Positions 17,026 to 25,242 of a DNA stretch of 64,000 bases are shown piece after piece. Positions within the stretch are counted from its first letter, which is position 1, and each line of letters starts with the position of its first letter. Source of the stretch: Bacillota bacterium (GTDB lineage Bacteria; Bacillota; Clostridia; Christensenellales; SZUA-584); contig JAEWQS010000006.1 of NCBI GenBank assembly GCA_023399095.1, positions 4,718 to 68,717 on the forward strand, read 5' to 3'. The notes beneath the pieces are model-generated. The model worked only from the letters and a program-made list of their open reading frames with translations. It did no database searches and was not told where the DNA came from. The translations under genes were made by a program, and so were the position numbers.

Positions 17026-17940
17026 CTAAATTGTACCATTTAATCTTGAGAGCACATACCGACCGCTTTGAGAAAGCTGCTCCTGTGTCCAGTTTCCAAG
17101 CGGTGCTCCCACAGACAGCGCCGCACTTGTTTCATCCCGGTCACCAAGGTTCCAGTTGCACCAGCTGATTTCATGCTGCGCGAGAAACCTGAGCCAGACA
17201 TCGCTTTCGTTTAAGAACACCCCACCGTTCCCGTCAGCCGCGCTTGTGCCCCATTCGCTGGCAAAGATGGGCGCTCCCATTTCGAGTGCCTTTAGGCATT
17301 TGCTGCGGAGTTCGTCACCGTGTGTTCCCGCATAGAAGTGCAGCGTATACATAATATTGTCAAATTCAAGCGGGTCGGCCGCGCATATATCCACGTCCTG
17401 ACTCCAAGTCGGGCATCCGGCCAGAATAACAGAATGAGGTGCGTTTTTGCGAATGATTGGTATAACTTTTTGTGCGTAGGATTTAACGTTTTTTGCCCAA
17501 GTGACTTCGGCTCCGTTGGGCTCGTTACAAATTTCGCAAATGACGCCGGGGGTATTTTTGTAATATCTGCTTATGTAATCAAAGAAAGACTGCGCTTCTT
17601 CCAAATGAACAAGCGGATCATTATCAAACATAATGTGCCAGTCGATAATGGCATACATGTCCAGCGCAAGCGTGTCATCCACAGCACGGATGACATCTTT
17701 AACGATGGACCGATTCGTCAAATATCCGCCTTCATCCGTATACATCGCAACGCGAAAAACATTGGCCCCCGCTTGCTTTGTGGTGCGGATGGATTCGGTA
17801 CGAGCAAACTGTGGATACCATTGCATACCGTGGCTGCTCATGCCGCGGAGCACGACTTTGCGTCCACTCTGGTCTAATAGGTTAATGCCGGAAACATTCA
17901 GATTTCCATGATAAGAAACACCATGCCATTCAACACTCAT
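17026..17940 (-). CDS. Glycoside hydrolase family 5 (endoglucanase-like)
   Basis: A 304-residue single-domain GH5 protein that would cut beta-1,4-linked glucans or related polymers. The acid/base Glu is E140 in ICEICNEPNG and the nucleophile is E229 in FASEWGT. Early motifs LRGMSSHGMQWYPQF and NVFRVAMYTDEGGY match the cellulase A subgroup (GH5_2). No signal peptide, membrane helix or carbohydrate-binding module is present, and no upstream in-frame extension supplies one. The protein may therefore be cytoplasmic, which is unusual for this subgroup. Confidence 0.9.
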   Translation of the reverse strand: MSVEWHGVSYHGNLNVSGINLLDQSGRKVVLRGMSSHGMQWYPQFARTESIRTTKQAGANVFRVAMYTDEGGYLTNRSIVKDVIRAVDDTLALDMYAIIDWHIMFDNDPLVHLEEAQSFFDYISRYYKNTPGVICEICNEPNGAEVTWAKNVKSYAQKVIPIIRKNAPHSVILAGCPTWSQDVDICAADPLEFDNIMYTLHFYAGTHGDELRSKCLKALEMGAPIFASEWGTSAADGNGGVFLNESDVWLRFLAQHEISWCNWNLGDRDETSAALSVGAPLGNWTQEQLSQSGRYVLSRLNGTI

Positions 17941-18196
17941 AATAACACCGCCACTTAATCGTTTTCGAATTATGTTTTATATTACTATCTATTGCTGATA
18001 AATGCAATAAATTATCGAATATTAACGACAAAAAAGAGTTTACTATCATGAAATGATTAAAAATTGATAGGTCGATAATTAAAAAAAATAAAGCTATATT
18101 GAACAGCTTAAACGATTTCGCTCTGTTTTTCTTATTTTCTTCTCATCTTGATAAAAAAAGCACCCTTCAGGCCGCTTAATAAAATCTATCCAGAAA

Positions 18197-18682
18197 TTAT
18201 TTTTGTATGGAAACAGCAGAATCGGAAAGCTCTGTCTTCGTCAATTGTTCATATTTTAGCTTTTCCTTCTGCCCCAGATCATTTGTGTTGATAGTATTGC
18301 GGTAAACCACAAAACGCGTAAACATAAATTCCGTAACAAAGTTGATAACCATCGTTCCTGCTAGCACTATGTATTCATTCCAGCCGATATTGGTCAGCGC
18401 TTGGCCCCACCATGTGGACAAAGGGGTAAAAACCAAGTAATAGCCAAAAACCTTCATCATAGCAAGAGGAAAGTTGGCAGTCGATTTAAAGGTAAATCTT
18501 CTGTTCACAGTAAAATTATAGACAACAGAAAGAATAAGCGCAAAAAGGTAGCATGGCCAATACGGTAAACCTGCCAATTCATTCAGGAGAGTAAAGCTGC
18601 CGAATTGAATGATGCCGGCAGACGCTGAGAAAAGCGTAAATTTGATAAACTGAAAAAAGTTCTGTTTTCTGGATAATTCCAT
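18197..18682 (-). CDS. GtrA-like membrane protein
   Basis: A 161-residue protein with four predicted membrane helices and the GtrA signatures FIKFTLFSASAGIIQFG, NFTVNRRFTFKS and NFVTEFMFTRFVVYR. Family members help flip or use polyprenyl-linked sugars in cell-surface glycosylation. A charged C-terminal tail of about 30 residues follows. ATG 18682 is chosen for GGGGGAG seven bases upstream. No glycosyltransferase is adjacent. Confidence 0.88.
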   Translation of the reverse strand: MELSRKQNFFQFIKFTLFSASAGIIQFGSFTLLNELAGLPYWPCYLFALILSVVYNFTVNRRFTFKSTANFPLAMMKVFGYYLVFTPLSTWWGQALTNIGWNEYIVLAGTMVINFVTEFMFTRFVVYRNTINTNDLGQKEKLKYEQLTKTELSDSAVSIQK

Positions 18683-18776
18683 GATTGATCTCCCCCGCTT
18701 CATAAAATCAGCATGATCAACTTTAATTCATTATATTTCATGCCTGTCCACATGTAAACAACACATATAAGCAAAG

Positions 18777-18810
18777 AACGCAGGAAGATTGTATATCAAT
18801 CCTGCGTTTT
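18777..18810. terminator. Stem-loop after the esterase gene
   Basis: AACGCAGGA and TCCTGCGTT flank a central AGATTGTATATCAA, which itself pairs partly. The T run is better on the plus strand, so termination on the minus strand is likely but not certain. Confidence 0.6.
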
Positions 18811-18829
18811 CTGTTAGATAGTGGCTAGA

Positions 18830-19888
18830 TTAGAATATAAGATTCTCGTCAAAGAATGGTATGATGTGTTCTTGCGCACTTTTCGGCGGCACTTCATGCC
18901 TGCCCTCAAAGACAAAGAGCGTATGATCAATTTCGTTCTCCGTAAGAAGATCAGAGAAAAACTGTGTACCTTTGGGTATCCACGTATATGCGTCGTTTGT
19001 TCCGTAGCTAAGCCCGATAGCTCGAAGCGGTGTACCCAGCGCCAGATAGGCATCAAGTTTTTCCTTTACATTGCCAAAGCCGTTCTCCCATTGCTCAACG
19101 ATGATATCGTCTTCTTCGCTTCCATCAAGCTTGGGTATATGGCCAAGTAGCTCTGTGTCTGAATCAGGCGAGAATGTGCGTGCATAATCAGTTAGAAATG
19201 AACCGTCACGCCGCCAAGATTCCATAGCCTCCGTCATGCCGTCCTCCGTTAATAAGCCGGGAGACATGGAATATACTGCCCCGAAAATATCCGGATGACG
19301 TAATGCGAGGTTCAGCGAACCAAAGCCGCCCATCGAAAAACCACAGATTCCGCGGGATTCAGAGCTTTTCATTGTCCTGTAGGTGTCGTCGACCAGCGGA
19401 ATGACCTCATCCATGATATAGTCTTCCCAATTACCGGTAACTGGCGAATTGACATAGTAATACAAATCTCCTTGAACTTCTACAAATATAAATTCTTTAG
19501 CATCTGATTCGAAGGCTTCATCAAATCGGGTCTGGTTGCTGTTCATGTAGCCCCCAACGCCTTCTCCATGGCCATGGAGGTAATAGACGACAGGATACGC
19601 TTTTTCACTCGTATAATACGAGGGCGGCAAATAGACCCATATGGCCTTCCTAGGCAGGTTATCAATGATATTATTCTGCAGGCTGACAGAATCCAGCATC
19701 AATCTGACCCGCCGGAGCTCAGAGACGGTTTCCGTCGGCTCGGTCGTTGCAGATAGCGTGACAGTGGCCTCTTCGGACACTGACGGTGAAGGAGACTCTT
19801 CCTGGATTACATCCGGTGTGGCTGAAGAACATGCAACCGTTGATAATGTGAGAAGGATACATAAAATGTACAGGATACTTTTTTTCAT
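18830..19888 (-). CDS. Lipoprotein esterase, alpha/beta hydrolase (esterase D type)
   Basis: A 352-residue secreted lipoprotein. A signal peptide with lipobox LSTVAC (Cys at about residue 20) is followed by a Thr/Ser/Glu-rich spacer and an esterase D/FrmB-type domain. It shows YYLHGHGEGVGG (oxyanion region), the nucleophile in GFSMGGFGSLN and a C-terminal His in FEGRHEVPP. Relatives include feruloyl and acetyl-xylan esterases, so a role on acylated polysaccharide is possible. ATG 19888 has AAAGGA upstream. It is divergent from an AraC regulator at 20015. Confidence 0.88.
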   Translation of the reverse strand: MKKSILYILCILLTLSTVACSSATPDVIQEESPSPSVSEEATVTLSATTEPTETVSELRRVRLMLDSVSLQNNIIDNLPRKAIWVYLPPSYYTSEKAYPVVYYLHGHGEGVGGYMNSNQTRFDEAFESDAKEFIFVEVQGDLYYYVNSPVTGNWEDYIMDEVIPLVDDTYRTMKSSESRGICGFSMGGFGSLNLALRHPDIFGAVYSMSPGLLTEDGMTEAMESWRRDGSFLTDYARTFSPDSDTELLGHIPKLDGSEEDDIIVEQWENGFGNVKEKLDAYLALGTPLRAIGLSYGTNDAYTWIPKGTQFFSDLLTENEIDHTLFVFEGRHEVPPKSAQEHIIPFFDENLIF

Positions 19889-20014
19889 AGATAATCCTTT
19901 CCTTTCAAAATTTACAAAGCATCTAAAATAGTATAAAATACAAATAATGAACAAAACGAACATTTCTTGCTCATTTTACTTATGATCAATTTGTAAGAGT
20001 CGGGAGTTTGAACA

Positions 20015-20914
20015 ATGCGAAATACATCGGTCGAGCTTGTGATGCAAGTGGTGAGACTGATTGAAGAGACCCTAAACGAACCGCTATTGCTGGATAATAT
20101 AGCGCGCAGCGTTTTTGTTTCTAAATACCATTTGCACCGCTTGTTTAAAACATTGACCGGCAGAACGCTTATGTCTTACGTGAGAGGCCGGCGGCTGAGC
20201 CGCAGCCTTGATGAGCTTCTCAATACGCAAGAAAAGCTCTCGTATATTGCCGAAATGTATGGGTTTAACTATGAGCAAAGCTATGAACGCGCTTTCAAAA
20301 GTCATTTTGGCATGACGCCAACCGCATTTCGAAACGCACCAAATGAATTGGAAATCGTTCATATGTTTGATACCAGCACGATACGTGATATTGCGAGCGG
20401 AATATTTGTGGCACCGCGTTTTCTTGTATTGCCCGAGATGATGTTTACAGGCATTCGCCATAGCATCTCATTGCAGCCAAAGCGGCCCACTGCCGCAAAC
20501 GAAGCCGCGCTGCGGTTTTGTGACAGTGAGCGCGAAAGCATACCCCATCGGATTAACGAACAATTATATTATGGGTTTACTGATGATATAAACGAACGAT
20601 CATATTGCTATATGTCTTGCGTCGAAACAAATGAATTATCTCAGTTGCCCATGCCTTTTGAAAGCTTTGTGCTTCCTTCTCATCTTTATGCAGTATTCAG
20701 GTATGTGGGATTTCATTCAGCCGATTGTCTGTCCGACTATACGCTTGATGAGATATATAATTATATCTCTGTGGATTGGTGCGCAAAAACGGATTATCGA
20801 AGAGACAACGATTACATGTTTGAGCGGGTTGACGCCACTGTATGCAAATCAACCTATTGTGAGATGGATATTTTTCTGCCTGTGAATGATAAACCAAACC
20901 AGAAAGATTCCTGA
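20015..20914 (+). CDS. AraC-type regulator with GyrI-like effector domain
   Basis: A 299-residue protein. Residues 1-105 hold two helix-turn-helix motifs (LLLDNIARSVFVSKYHLHRLFK and YGFNYEQSYERAFKSHFGMTP). Residues 140-295 resemble the GyrI/AraC_E_bind ligand domain of Rob- and SoxS-like regulators, with typical PSHLYAVFRYVG. It probably senses a small, perhaps cationic or hydrophobic, molecule. It is divergent from the esterase gene across a 126-base gap and may control it. Confidence 0.88.
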   Translation: MRNTSVELVMQVVRLIEETLNEPLLLDNIARSVFVSKYHLHRLFKTLTGRTLMSYVRGRRLSRSLDELLNTQEKLSYIAEMYGFNYEQSYERAFKSHFGMTPTAFRNAPNELEIVHMFDTSTIRDIASGIFVAPRFLVLPEMMFTGIRHSISLQPKRPTAANEAALRFCDSERESIPHRINEQLYYGFTDDINERSYCYMSCVETNELSQLPMPFESFVLPSHLYAVFRYVGFHSADCLSDYTLDEIYNYISVDWCAKTDYRRDNDYMFERVDATVCKSTYCEMDIFLPVNDKPNQKDS

Positions 20915-21027
20915 TAAAAATTAAAATCTATTGAGCTTAGCTGTATTAATCTTTCGTCATTTGTTTAACTTTCGCATATTTTTAATCCTAATGGCAAAAT
21001 AATAAAAAATATGATGGGAGATAAAAG

Positions 21028-21978
21028 ATGACTGTTGGAATACCTAAAGGTCTTTTGTATTCAAAATATCATGTTTTTGCCGAGTCTTTTTTTCGTGCTC
21101 TTGGAATGGATGTCGTGACGTCCCCAGACACAAATAAGGAAATACTTGATGAAGGTGTAAAATCCTGCGTAGATGACGCTTGTCTGCCGGTGAAAGTTTT
21201 TCATGGACATGTGCAATGGCTGATGGACAAATGCGATTATTTATTGATGCCGCGCTTTTTGAGTCTTGAGAAAAGGAAGTCTCTATGCCCCATGTTCTGC
21301 GGTCTCGTGGAGATGGTTAAAAGCAGTATAACCGGACTTCCTCCGCTTATTGATTCCCCCGTTTATTCCCTTGATAAGAAACGCTTGCAGGAATGGGCCG
21401 TGCAATCGGGCAGCTTTTTGACGAGAGACAAAAAAGCAATAGCGGATGCTTTTGAATATGCACTGGGAAAGCAAAAAAATCATCAAACAGCACTTAATGA
21501 TGATGGTTACTCATACCGCATTGCCTTGATCGGGCATACGTACAATATCCACGATGCTTTCATCAACATGAATCTGGTCAAGAAACTGCACGCAATGGAT
21601 ATTGGTGTCGTGACTACGGAAAGCGTGGCTAAAGATGATATTGCGATTCACGCAGGCGGGCTCTACAAACCTCCGTTCTGGTATTTTGCGCGGGAATATT
21701 ACGGTGCTGCCGTCAGCCTTTATAAAAACAAACTAGTCGATGGTTTCATCTACGTGTCCGCTTTCTCGTGCGGTGTCGATTCGGTTGTTATCGAGTTGAT
21801 TAATCTGGAAGCGGATTCTCTTCCCTTCATGGTTTTAAAAATCGATGAACATACCGGAGAAGCCGCTATAGATACGCGTATCGAGGCGTATGCGGATATG
21901 CTTAAAAGGAGGGTACAAATTGGTTATCACCGTCCCACGCATGGGCAACACATGCCTTGCCGCCAAAGCGTTTTTTGA
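21028..21978 (+). CDS. DUF2229 acyl-CoA dehydratase activase-related protein
   Basis: A 316-residue protein of the DUF2229 group found with 2-hydroxyacyl-CoA dehydratase activases. The N-terminus has GIPKGLLYSKYHVF, then a conserved Cys region CVDDACLPVKVFHGHV, another pair at LCPMFCGLVE, and the C-terminal motif DEHTGEAAIDTRIEAY. The cysteines suggest an iron-sulfur cluster. GGGAG precedes the ATG. The next gene begins inside its 3' end, so the products are likely made together. Confidence 0.85.
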   Translation: MTVGIPKGLLYSKYHVFAESFFRALGMDVVTSPDTNKEILDEGVKSCVDDACLPVKVFHGHVQWLMDKCDYLLMPRFLSLEKRKSLCPMFCGLVEMVKSSITGLPPLIDSPVYSLDKKRLQEWAVQSGSFLTRDKKAIADAFEYALGKQKNHQTALNDDGYSYRIALIGHTYNIHDAFINMNLVKKLHAMDIGVVTTESVAKDDIAIHAGGLYKPPFWYFAREYYGAAVSLYKNKLVDGFIYVSAFSCGVDSVVIELINLEADSLPFMVLKIDEHTGEAAIDTRIEAYADMLKRRVQIGYHRPTHGQHMPCRQSVF

Positions 21979-23017
21979 AGCTGCACACATCCCCTATGTG
22001 ATGCCCGAGAAAATAAACAAACAAACATTGCAAAACGGCATTGCGCTGTCTCCGGATGAAATATGTCTGCCGTTTAAGATTCTCATGGGCAGCTATATGG
22101 ATTGTATAGAAAAGGGCGCGGATACCATACTGATTACTGGAAGCTGCGGCCCGTGCCGTTTTGGAGAATACTGTGAGCTGCAGATGAAGCTGCTAAAAAA
22201 ACTCGGAACTCAGGCAGAAACGATAGTTCTTGATGCTCCAAAAGAAATCGGGAGACAGGAGCTTCTTAGGCGAATCGGTTTGATCTCCATGGCCAGTCCT
22301 TTAAGCGCAAAGAAAAAGCTCAATGCTCTACGGCAAGCGTTTCACATATTATCCCTTGTGGACAGCATTGATGAAAAGGCGTACATGCTGGCCGGTTACG
22401 AAGTGAACAGTGGTGAATGCAAGCAATTGATTATGGATTGCCATGAGCAAACGGAGAACTGCCGCAAGCCCAATGAAATACAAACACTTTTGAAGCAATA
22501 TCTTCAAAAGCTGGGTAATGTAAAGACCGATATGAGTAAAAAGCCGCTGCGTATCGCTTTGATTGGAGAAATCTATTCGATGGTTGAGCCGTTTGCGAAT
22601 TTGTATATAGAAGAAAAGCTGATGGACTACGGTGTGAGCACCAGCCGACTTATCACACCCAGCTGGTGGCTCAAGGATCTCATAGCCAAACCGCTTAAGC
22701 TTAATTCGATGGATATTCGGCGCGCTGCCCATGACTATCTGTCTTATAACACGGGCGGACATGCAAAGGAATCGATTGGCCATGCCGTGATATGTCAAAG
22801 AAACAATTTTGACGGTGCAATACAGATTTTTCCGCTCGGCTGCATGCCTGAAATCGTCGTCAAGGCGATTTTGCCTGTCATACAACAAGAAAAGGATTTT
22901 CCGGTGTTGACATTGGTCGTGGACGAAATGACGGGTGAAGCGGGATATATGACGAGAATTGAAGCTTTTCTTGACATGCTGGAAGCGAAAAGAAGAAAAG
23001 GAGAGATATCAGCTTGA
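21920..23017 (+). CDS. CoA-activase/dehydratase-like Fe-S protein
   Basis: A protein of about 365 residues in the same activase superfamily. Key motifs are ALSPDEICLPFKILMG, ITGSCGPCRFGEYCELQ (four Cys, cluster ligands), GCMPEIVVKAIL and DEMTGEAGYMTRIEAF. The last parallels the C-terminus of the preceding protein, so the two genes look like diverged modules. The start is TTG 21920 after AAAGGAGGG, 59 bases inside the upstream gene. No methionine start with a ribosome site is available. Confidence 0.83.
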   Translation: MVITVPRMGNTCLAAKAFFEAAHIPYVMPEKINKQTLQNGIALSPDEICLPFKILMGSYMDCIEKGADTILITGSCGPCRFGEYCELQMKLLKKLGTQAETIVLDAPKEIGRQELLRRIGLISMASPLSAKKKLNALRQAFHILSLVDSIDEKAYMLAGYEVNSGECKQLIMDCHEQTENCRKPNEIQTLLKQYLQKLGNVKTDMSKKPLRIALIGEIYSMVEPFANLYIEEKLMDYGVSTSRLITPSWWLKDLIAKPLKLNSMDIRRAAHDYLSYNTGGHAKESIGHAVICQRNNFDGAIQIFPLGCMPEIVVKAILPVIQQEKDFPVLTLVVDEMTGEAGYMTRIEAFLDMLEAKRRKGEISA

Positions 23018-24018
23018 ATAAAGAGTTTTGCCTTGGCATCGATGTCGGTTCAGTCAGCACAAATATTGTGTTGATCGACACAGACGGTAAGGTGGTTGAG
23101 AAGCTGTACTTACGAACGAATGGACGCCCGATTGAGGCCATTTGCAAAGGCCTTTCCTTGCTCAAAGGCAAACTGGACGAAAGTGCCGTTATCATTGGTG
23201 CGGGCACAACGGGCAGCGGCAGGCAGTTGGCTGGTGCGATGGTGGGTGCGGATGTCATGAAAAATGAAATCACAGCGCATGCTGTGGCCGCTTGCCATGT
23301 TGTACCGGATGTGCGTACGATACTGGAAATCGGCGGCCAGGATTCAAAGATCATTCTGATTAAAGACGGCATGGTCTGTGATTTTGCCATGAATTCCGTT
23401 TGTGCGGCAGGAACGGGTTCCTTCTTAGACAGGCAGGCCTCACGCCTTGAAATTCCCATTGAAGAGTTCGGCGGTTATGCGCTGCGTTCCAAGTCCCCCG
23501 TGCGTATTGCAGGGCGTTGTGCCGTGTTTGCCGAGTCAGATATGATCAGCAAGCAACAAGCAGGTCATACGGCTGAGGATATTATTGCGGGCCTGTGCGA
23601 GGCTCTCGTTCGCAATTACTTAAATAATCTCGCTAAAGGAAAAGAAATTAGAGGCCCTATATTATTTCAAGGAGGCGTGGCTGCCAATATCGGTATCCTC
23701 TCGGCATTTGAAAAAGCACTTGGGAAAAAAGTCATTATCCCTCAGCAATACGACGTGATGGGTGCTTATGGCGCTGCCTTAATTGCCAAAGACGCAATGC
23801 TTGACAAACAAACCTGTTTTAAGGGATTTGAGAACCTGAGCCGCGAGTTCATTACCGAGAGCATCGCCTGCACAGATTGTGCCAATATGTGTGAAGTTGT
23901 CAGAATTAAGGCGGATGGCGCTTGTATTGCCCACTGGGGTGATCGATGCGGCAAATGGGGCAATAGGATGGACACATCCGAACAAAGTGAAAAAAACAAA
24001 GAGTCGGAAGTATCGTAA
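23014..24018 (+). CDS. BadF/BcrD/HgdC-type ATPase (activase)
   Basis: A 334-residue ASKHA-fold ATPase. Motifs are LGIDVGSVSTNIVLID, IGAGTTGSGR, EIGGQDSKII, the cluster Cys in NSVCAAGTGSFLD and GRCAVFAESDMI (both ligands of the [4Fe-4S] cluster that bridges the dimer in HgdC), and FQGGVAANIG. Such enzymes use ATP to drive a low-potential electron into a partner. A C-terminal extension adds CTDCANMCEV and a further Cys. Start is TTG 23014 (TTGA overlap, AAAGGAG). No HgdAB dehydratase is nearby. Confidence 0.9.
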   Translation: MNKEFCLGIDVGSVSTNIVLIDTDGKVVEKLYLRTNGRPIEAICKGLSLLKGKLDESAVIIGAGTTGSGRQLAGAMVGADVMKNEITAHAVAACHVVPDVRTILEIGGQDSKIILIKDGMVCDFAMNSVCAAGTGSFLDRQASRLEIPIEEFGGYALRSKSPVRIAGRCAVFAESDMISKQQAGHTAEDIIAGLCEALVRNYLNNLAKGKEIRGPILFQGGVAANIGILSAFEKALGKKVIIPQQYDVMGAYGAALIAKDAMLDKQTCFKGFENLSREFITESIACTDCANMCEVVRIKADGACIAHWGDRCGKWGNRMDTSEQSEKNKESEVS

Positions 24019-24036
24019 GCATATCTATTGTTAAAG

Positions 24037-24065
24037 AACAAATATTCAAAGAAACTCATAGTATA
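24037..24065 (+). promoter_or_regulatory. Sigma-K-type promoter of the Gly/Arg-rich protein
   Basis: AACA (24037-24040), 16 bases, then CATAGTATA (24057-24065). This matches the mother-cell sigma-K pattern mACm-N16/17-CATAnnnTA at every defined position. The start codon lies about 40 bases after the expected transcription start. Confidence 0.6.
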
Positions 24066-24112
24066 CATCAGCAAACAATTCATGTTTGTTTTCGATGAAA
24101 GGAGTTTTTTTG

Positions 24113-24577
24113 ATGCCAGATGAAATGAATACATCAAGCGGTACGGAACTTGCGCAACGCGGCGGACGGGGTGGTTTTCCGGGTGGTGGCCCAGGTGGTT
24201 TCCCGGGGCGCGGCCCACGCGGCGGTTTCCCGGGCAGAAGATTCCCGCGCGGCGGTTTTCCGGGCAGACGGTTTCCCCGGAGATTTCCAGTAAGACAACG
24301 ATTCCCCAGGTTCTTCTTCCTCCCGATCGGTTTCCCGACCGGACGGTGTTACTGGACAGATCAGTTTGGCCGATGCTGCGACCAATTTGGCCGATGCTGC
24401 GACCGGTATGGCAGATGTTCTTACAACGATAGATATGCTGACAACCGCTTAGCGATGGGTCCCAGCCAGTCGGGCGGCTGGTATGGCGCACCGGGAAACT
24501 GGGATATGATTCCGGACTATGATGACATGATGGATTATGACATGGACGATATGGACGATATGGACGACGATTATTAA
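24113..24577 (+). CDS. Gly/Arg/Phe-rich, Cys-repeat protein; likely spore coat
   Basis: A 154-residue low-complexity protein. Residues 12-70 are Gly/Arg/Pro/Phe-rich with repeated GGFPG and RRFP. The centre has three seven-residue repeats (QFGRCCD, QFGRCCD, RYGRCSY). The C-terminus is strongly acidic, a run of DM/DD pairs. There is no signal peptide. The pattern of basic arm, cysteine knots and acidic tail, plus the sigma-K-type promoter, suggests a cross-linked spore coat or surface protein; this is inference. ATG 24113 follows AAAGGAG. I know of no named family. Confidence 0.7.
   Translation: MPDEMNTSSGTELAQRGGRGGFPGGGPGGFPGRGPRGGFPGRRFPRGGFPGRRFPRRFPVRQRFPRFFFLPIGFPTGRCYWTDQFGRCCDQFGRCCDRYGRCSYNDRYADNRLAMGPSQSGGWYGAPGNWDMIPDYDDMMDYDMDDMDDMDDDY
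24218..24277 (+). repeat. Two 30-base tandem repeats in coding DNA
   Basis: Two imperfect 30-base units, each starting CGCGGCGGTTT, encode RGGFPGR-RFP twice in the basic arm of the Gly/Arg-rich protein. Confidence 0.7.
24362..24424 (+). repeat. Three 21-base tandem repeats in coding DNA
   Basis: Units at 24362, 24383 and 24404. The first two differ by one base; the third is diverged. They encode QFGRCCD, QFGRCCD and RYGRCSY. Confidence 0.8.
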
Positions 24578-24636
24578 AAAAATCTTAACAATGCCAGATT
24601 TCGGCCAAGTATTGTGTGCATTGTCGTACTTTGTTT

Positions 24637-24676
24637 AAAATGGTCACTGGAATATCAAGATCCAGTGACCATTTTT
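24637..24676 (+). terminator. Bidirectional terminator
   Basis: AAATGGTCACTGGA (from 24638) pairs with TCCAGTGACCATTT (from 24661), flanked by A and T runs. It serves the Gly/Arg-rich gene and perhaps the converging ylbF gene. Confidence 0.88.
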
Positions 24677-24735
24677 ACGGGTTTCTGAAAAGCGGCGCAT
24701 TTTGGGAACCAAAGTTGTGAAGCTTAAGGGTATGA

Positions 24736-25080
24736 TCAATAAGTTTTTATAGTTTGATTGACATCAAGCAGTCCGTTTAAGTAATCAACGCATTGCGTCA
24801 CCATGCTGTGATACCCCTGTGTGGCCTTCATATACGCCTTCACTTCGCCTGCTTCAAGAAAAGCCTTGTTATCATTAAATAATTTTTTTAGGTGTGAGCT
24901 AACCTGATCCTCAGGAAAATCATGATGCATGATCCTCGCATGTTCTCTCTCGAAATTTATCATAACCCTGCCGAGCCTAGGGTTTTTCATGATAAGCCTG
25001 CGTTGGTTAACCATTTCGTTGAATTCCTGTGTCGCCTTGAGCGCATTCGCAAGATCCTGCAGTTCTTTTTTGGGTAACAT
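24736..25080 (-). CDS. YlbF/YmcA family regulator
   Basis: A 114-residue all-helical protein of the YlbF/YmcA (RicA/RicF) family. In Bacillus these proteins form the Y-complex, which bears Fe-S clusters and aids RNase Y processing, competence and sporulation. Hallmarks are LANALKATQEFNEMVNQRRLIMKNP and the C-terminal YLNGLLD. ATG 25080 is favoured over ATG 25083 for spacing from GGGGGT. Being a YlbF homologue in a window that also carries rny is suggestive, but they are 24 kb apart. Confidence 0.8.
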   Translation of the reverse strand: MLPKKELQDLANALKATQEFNEMVNQRRLIMKNPRLGRVMINFEREHARIMHHDFPEDQVSSHLKKLFNDNKAFLEAGEVKAYMKATQGYHSMVTQCVDYLNGLLDVNQTIKTY

Positions 25081-25105
25081 CATATACCCCCTTTATGTTT
25101 ATTTC

Positions 25106-25134
25106 ATTATCTATTCTATTGATACAATATTCAA
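25106..25134 (-). promoter_or_regulatory. Sigma-A promoter of the ylbF-like gene
   Basis: Minus-strand TTGAAT (25134-25129) and GATAAT (25111-25106) with a 17-base spacer. It abuts the nested inverted repeats at 25139-25169. Confidence 0.6.
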
Positions 25135-25138
25135 ACTG

Positions 25139-25169
25139 TGCAAATACGCCAATTTGCATTGATATGCAA
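25139..25169. repeat. Two overlapping inverted repeats (possible operator)
   Basis: TGCAAAT (25139-25145) and ATTTGCA (25152-25158) form one perfect dyad. TTGCAT (25154-25159) and ATGCAA (25164-25169) form a second that shares its left arm with the first. They lie directly upstream of the minus-strand -35 element of the ylbF-like gene and before the divergent amidase gene. Confidence 0.5.
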
Positions 25170-25242
25170 CCAAAAACCTAAGATGACGTCTATGGGAAGC
25201 CTTTTATTCATAATTATGATTAGAACAAAAAGGAGTCCCTCT

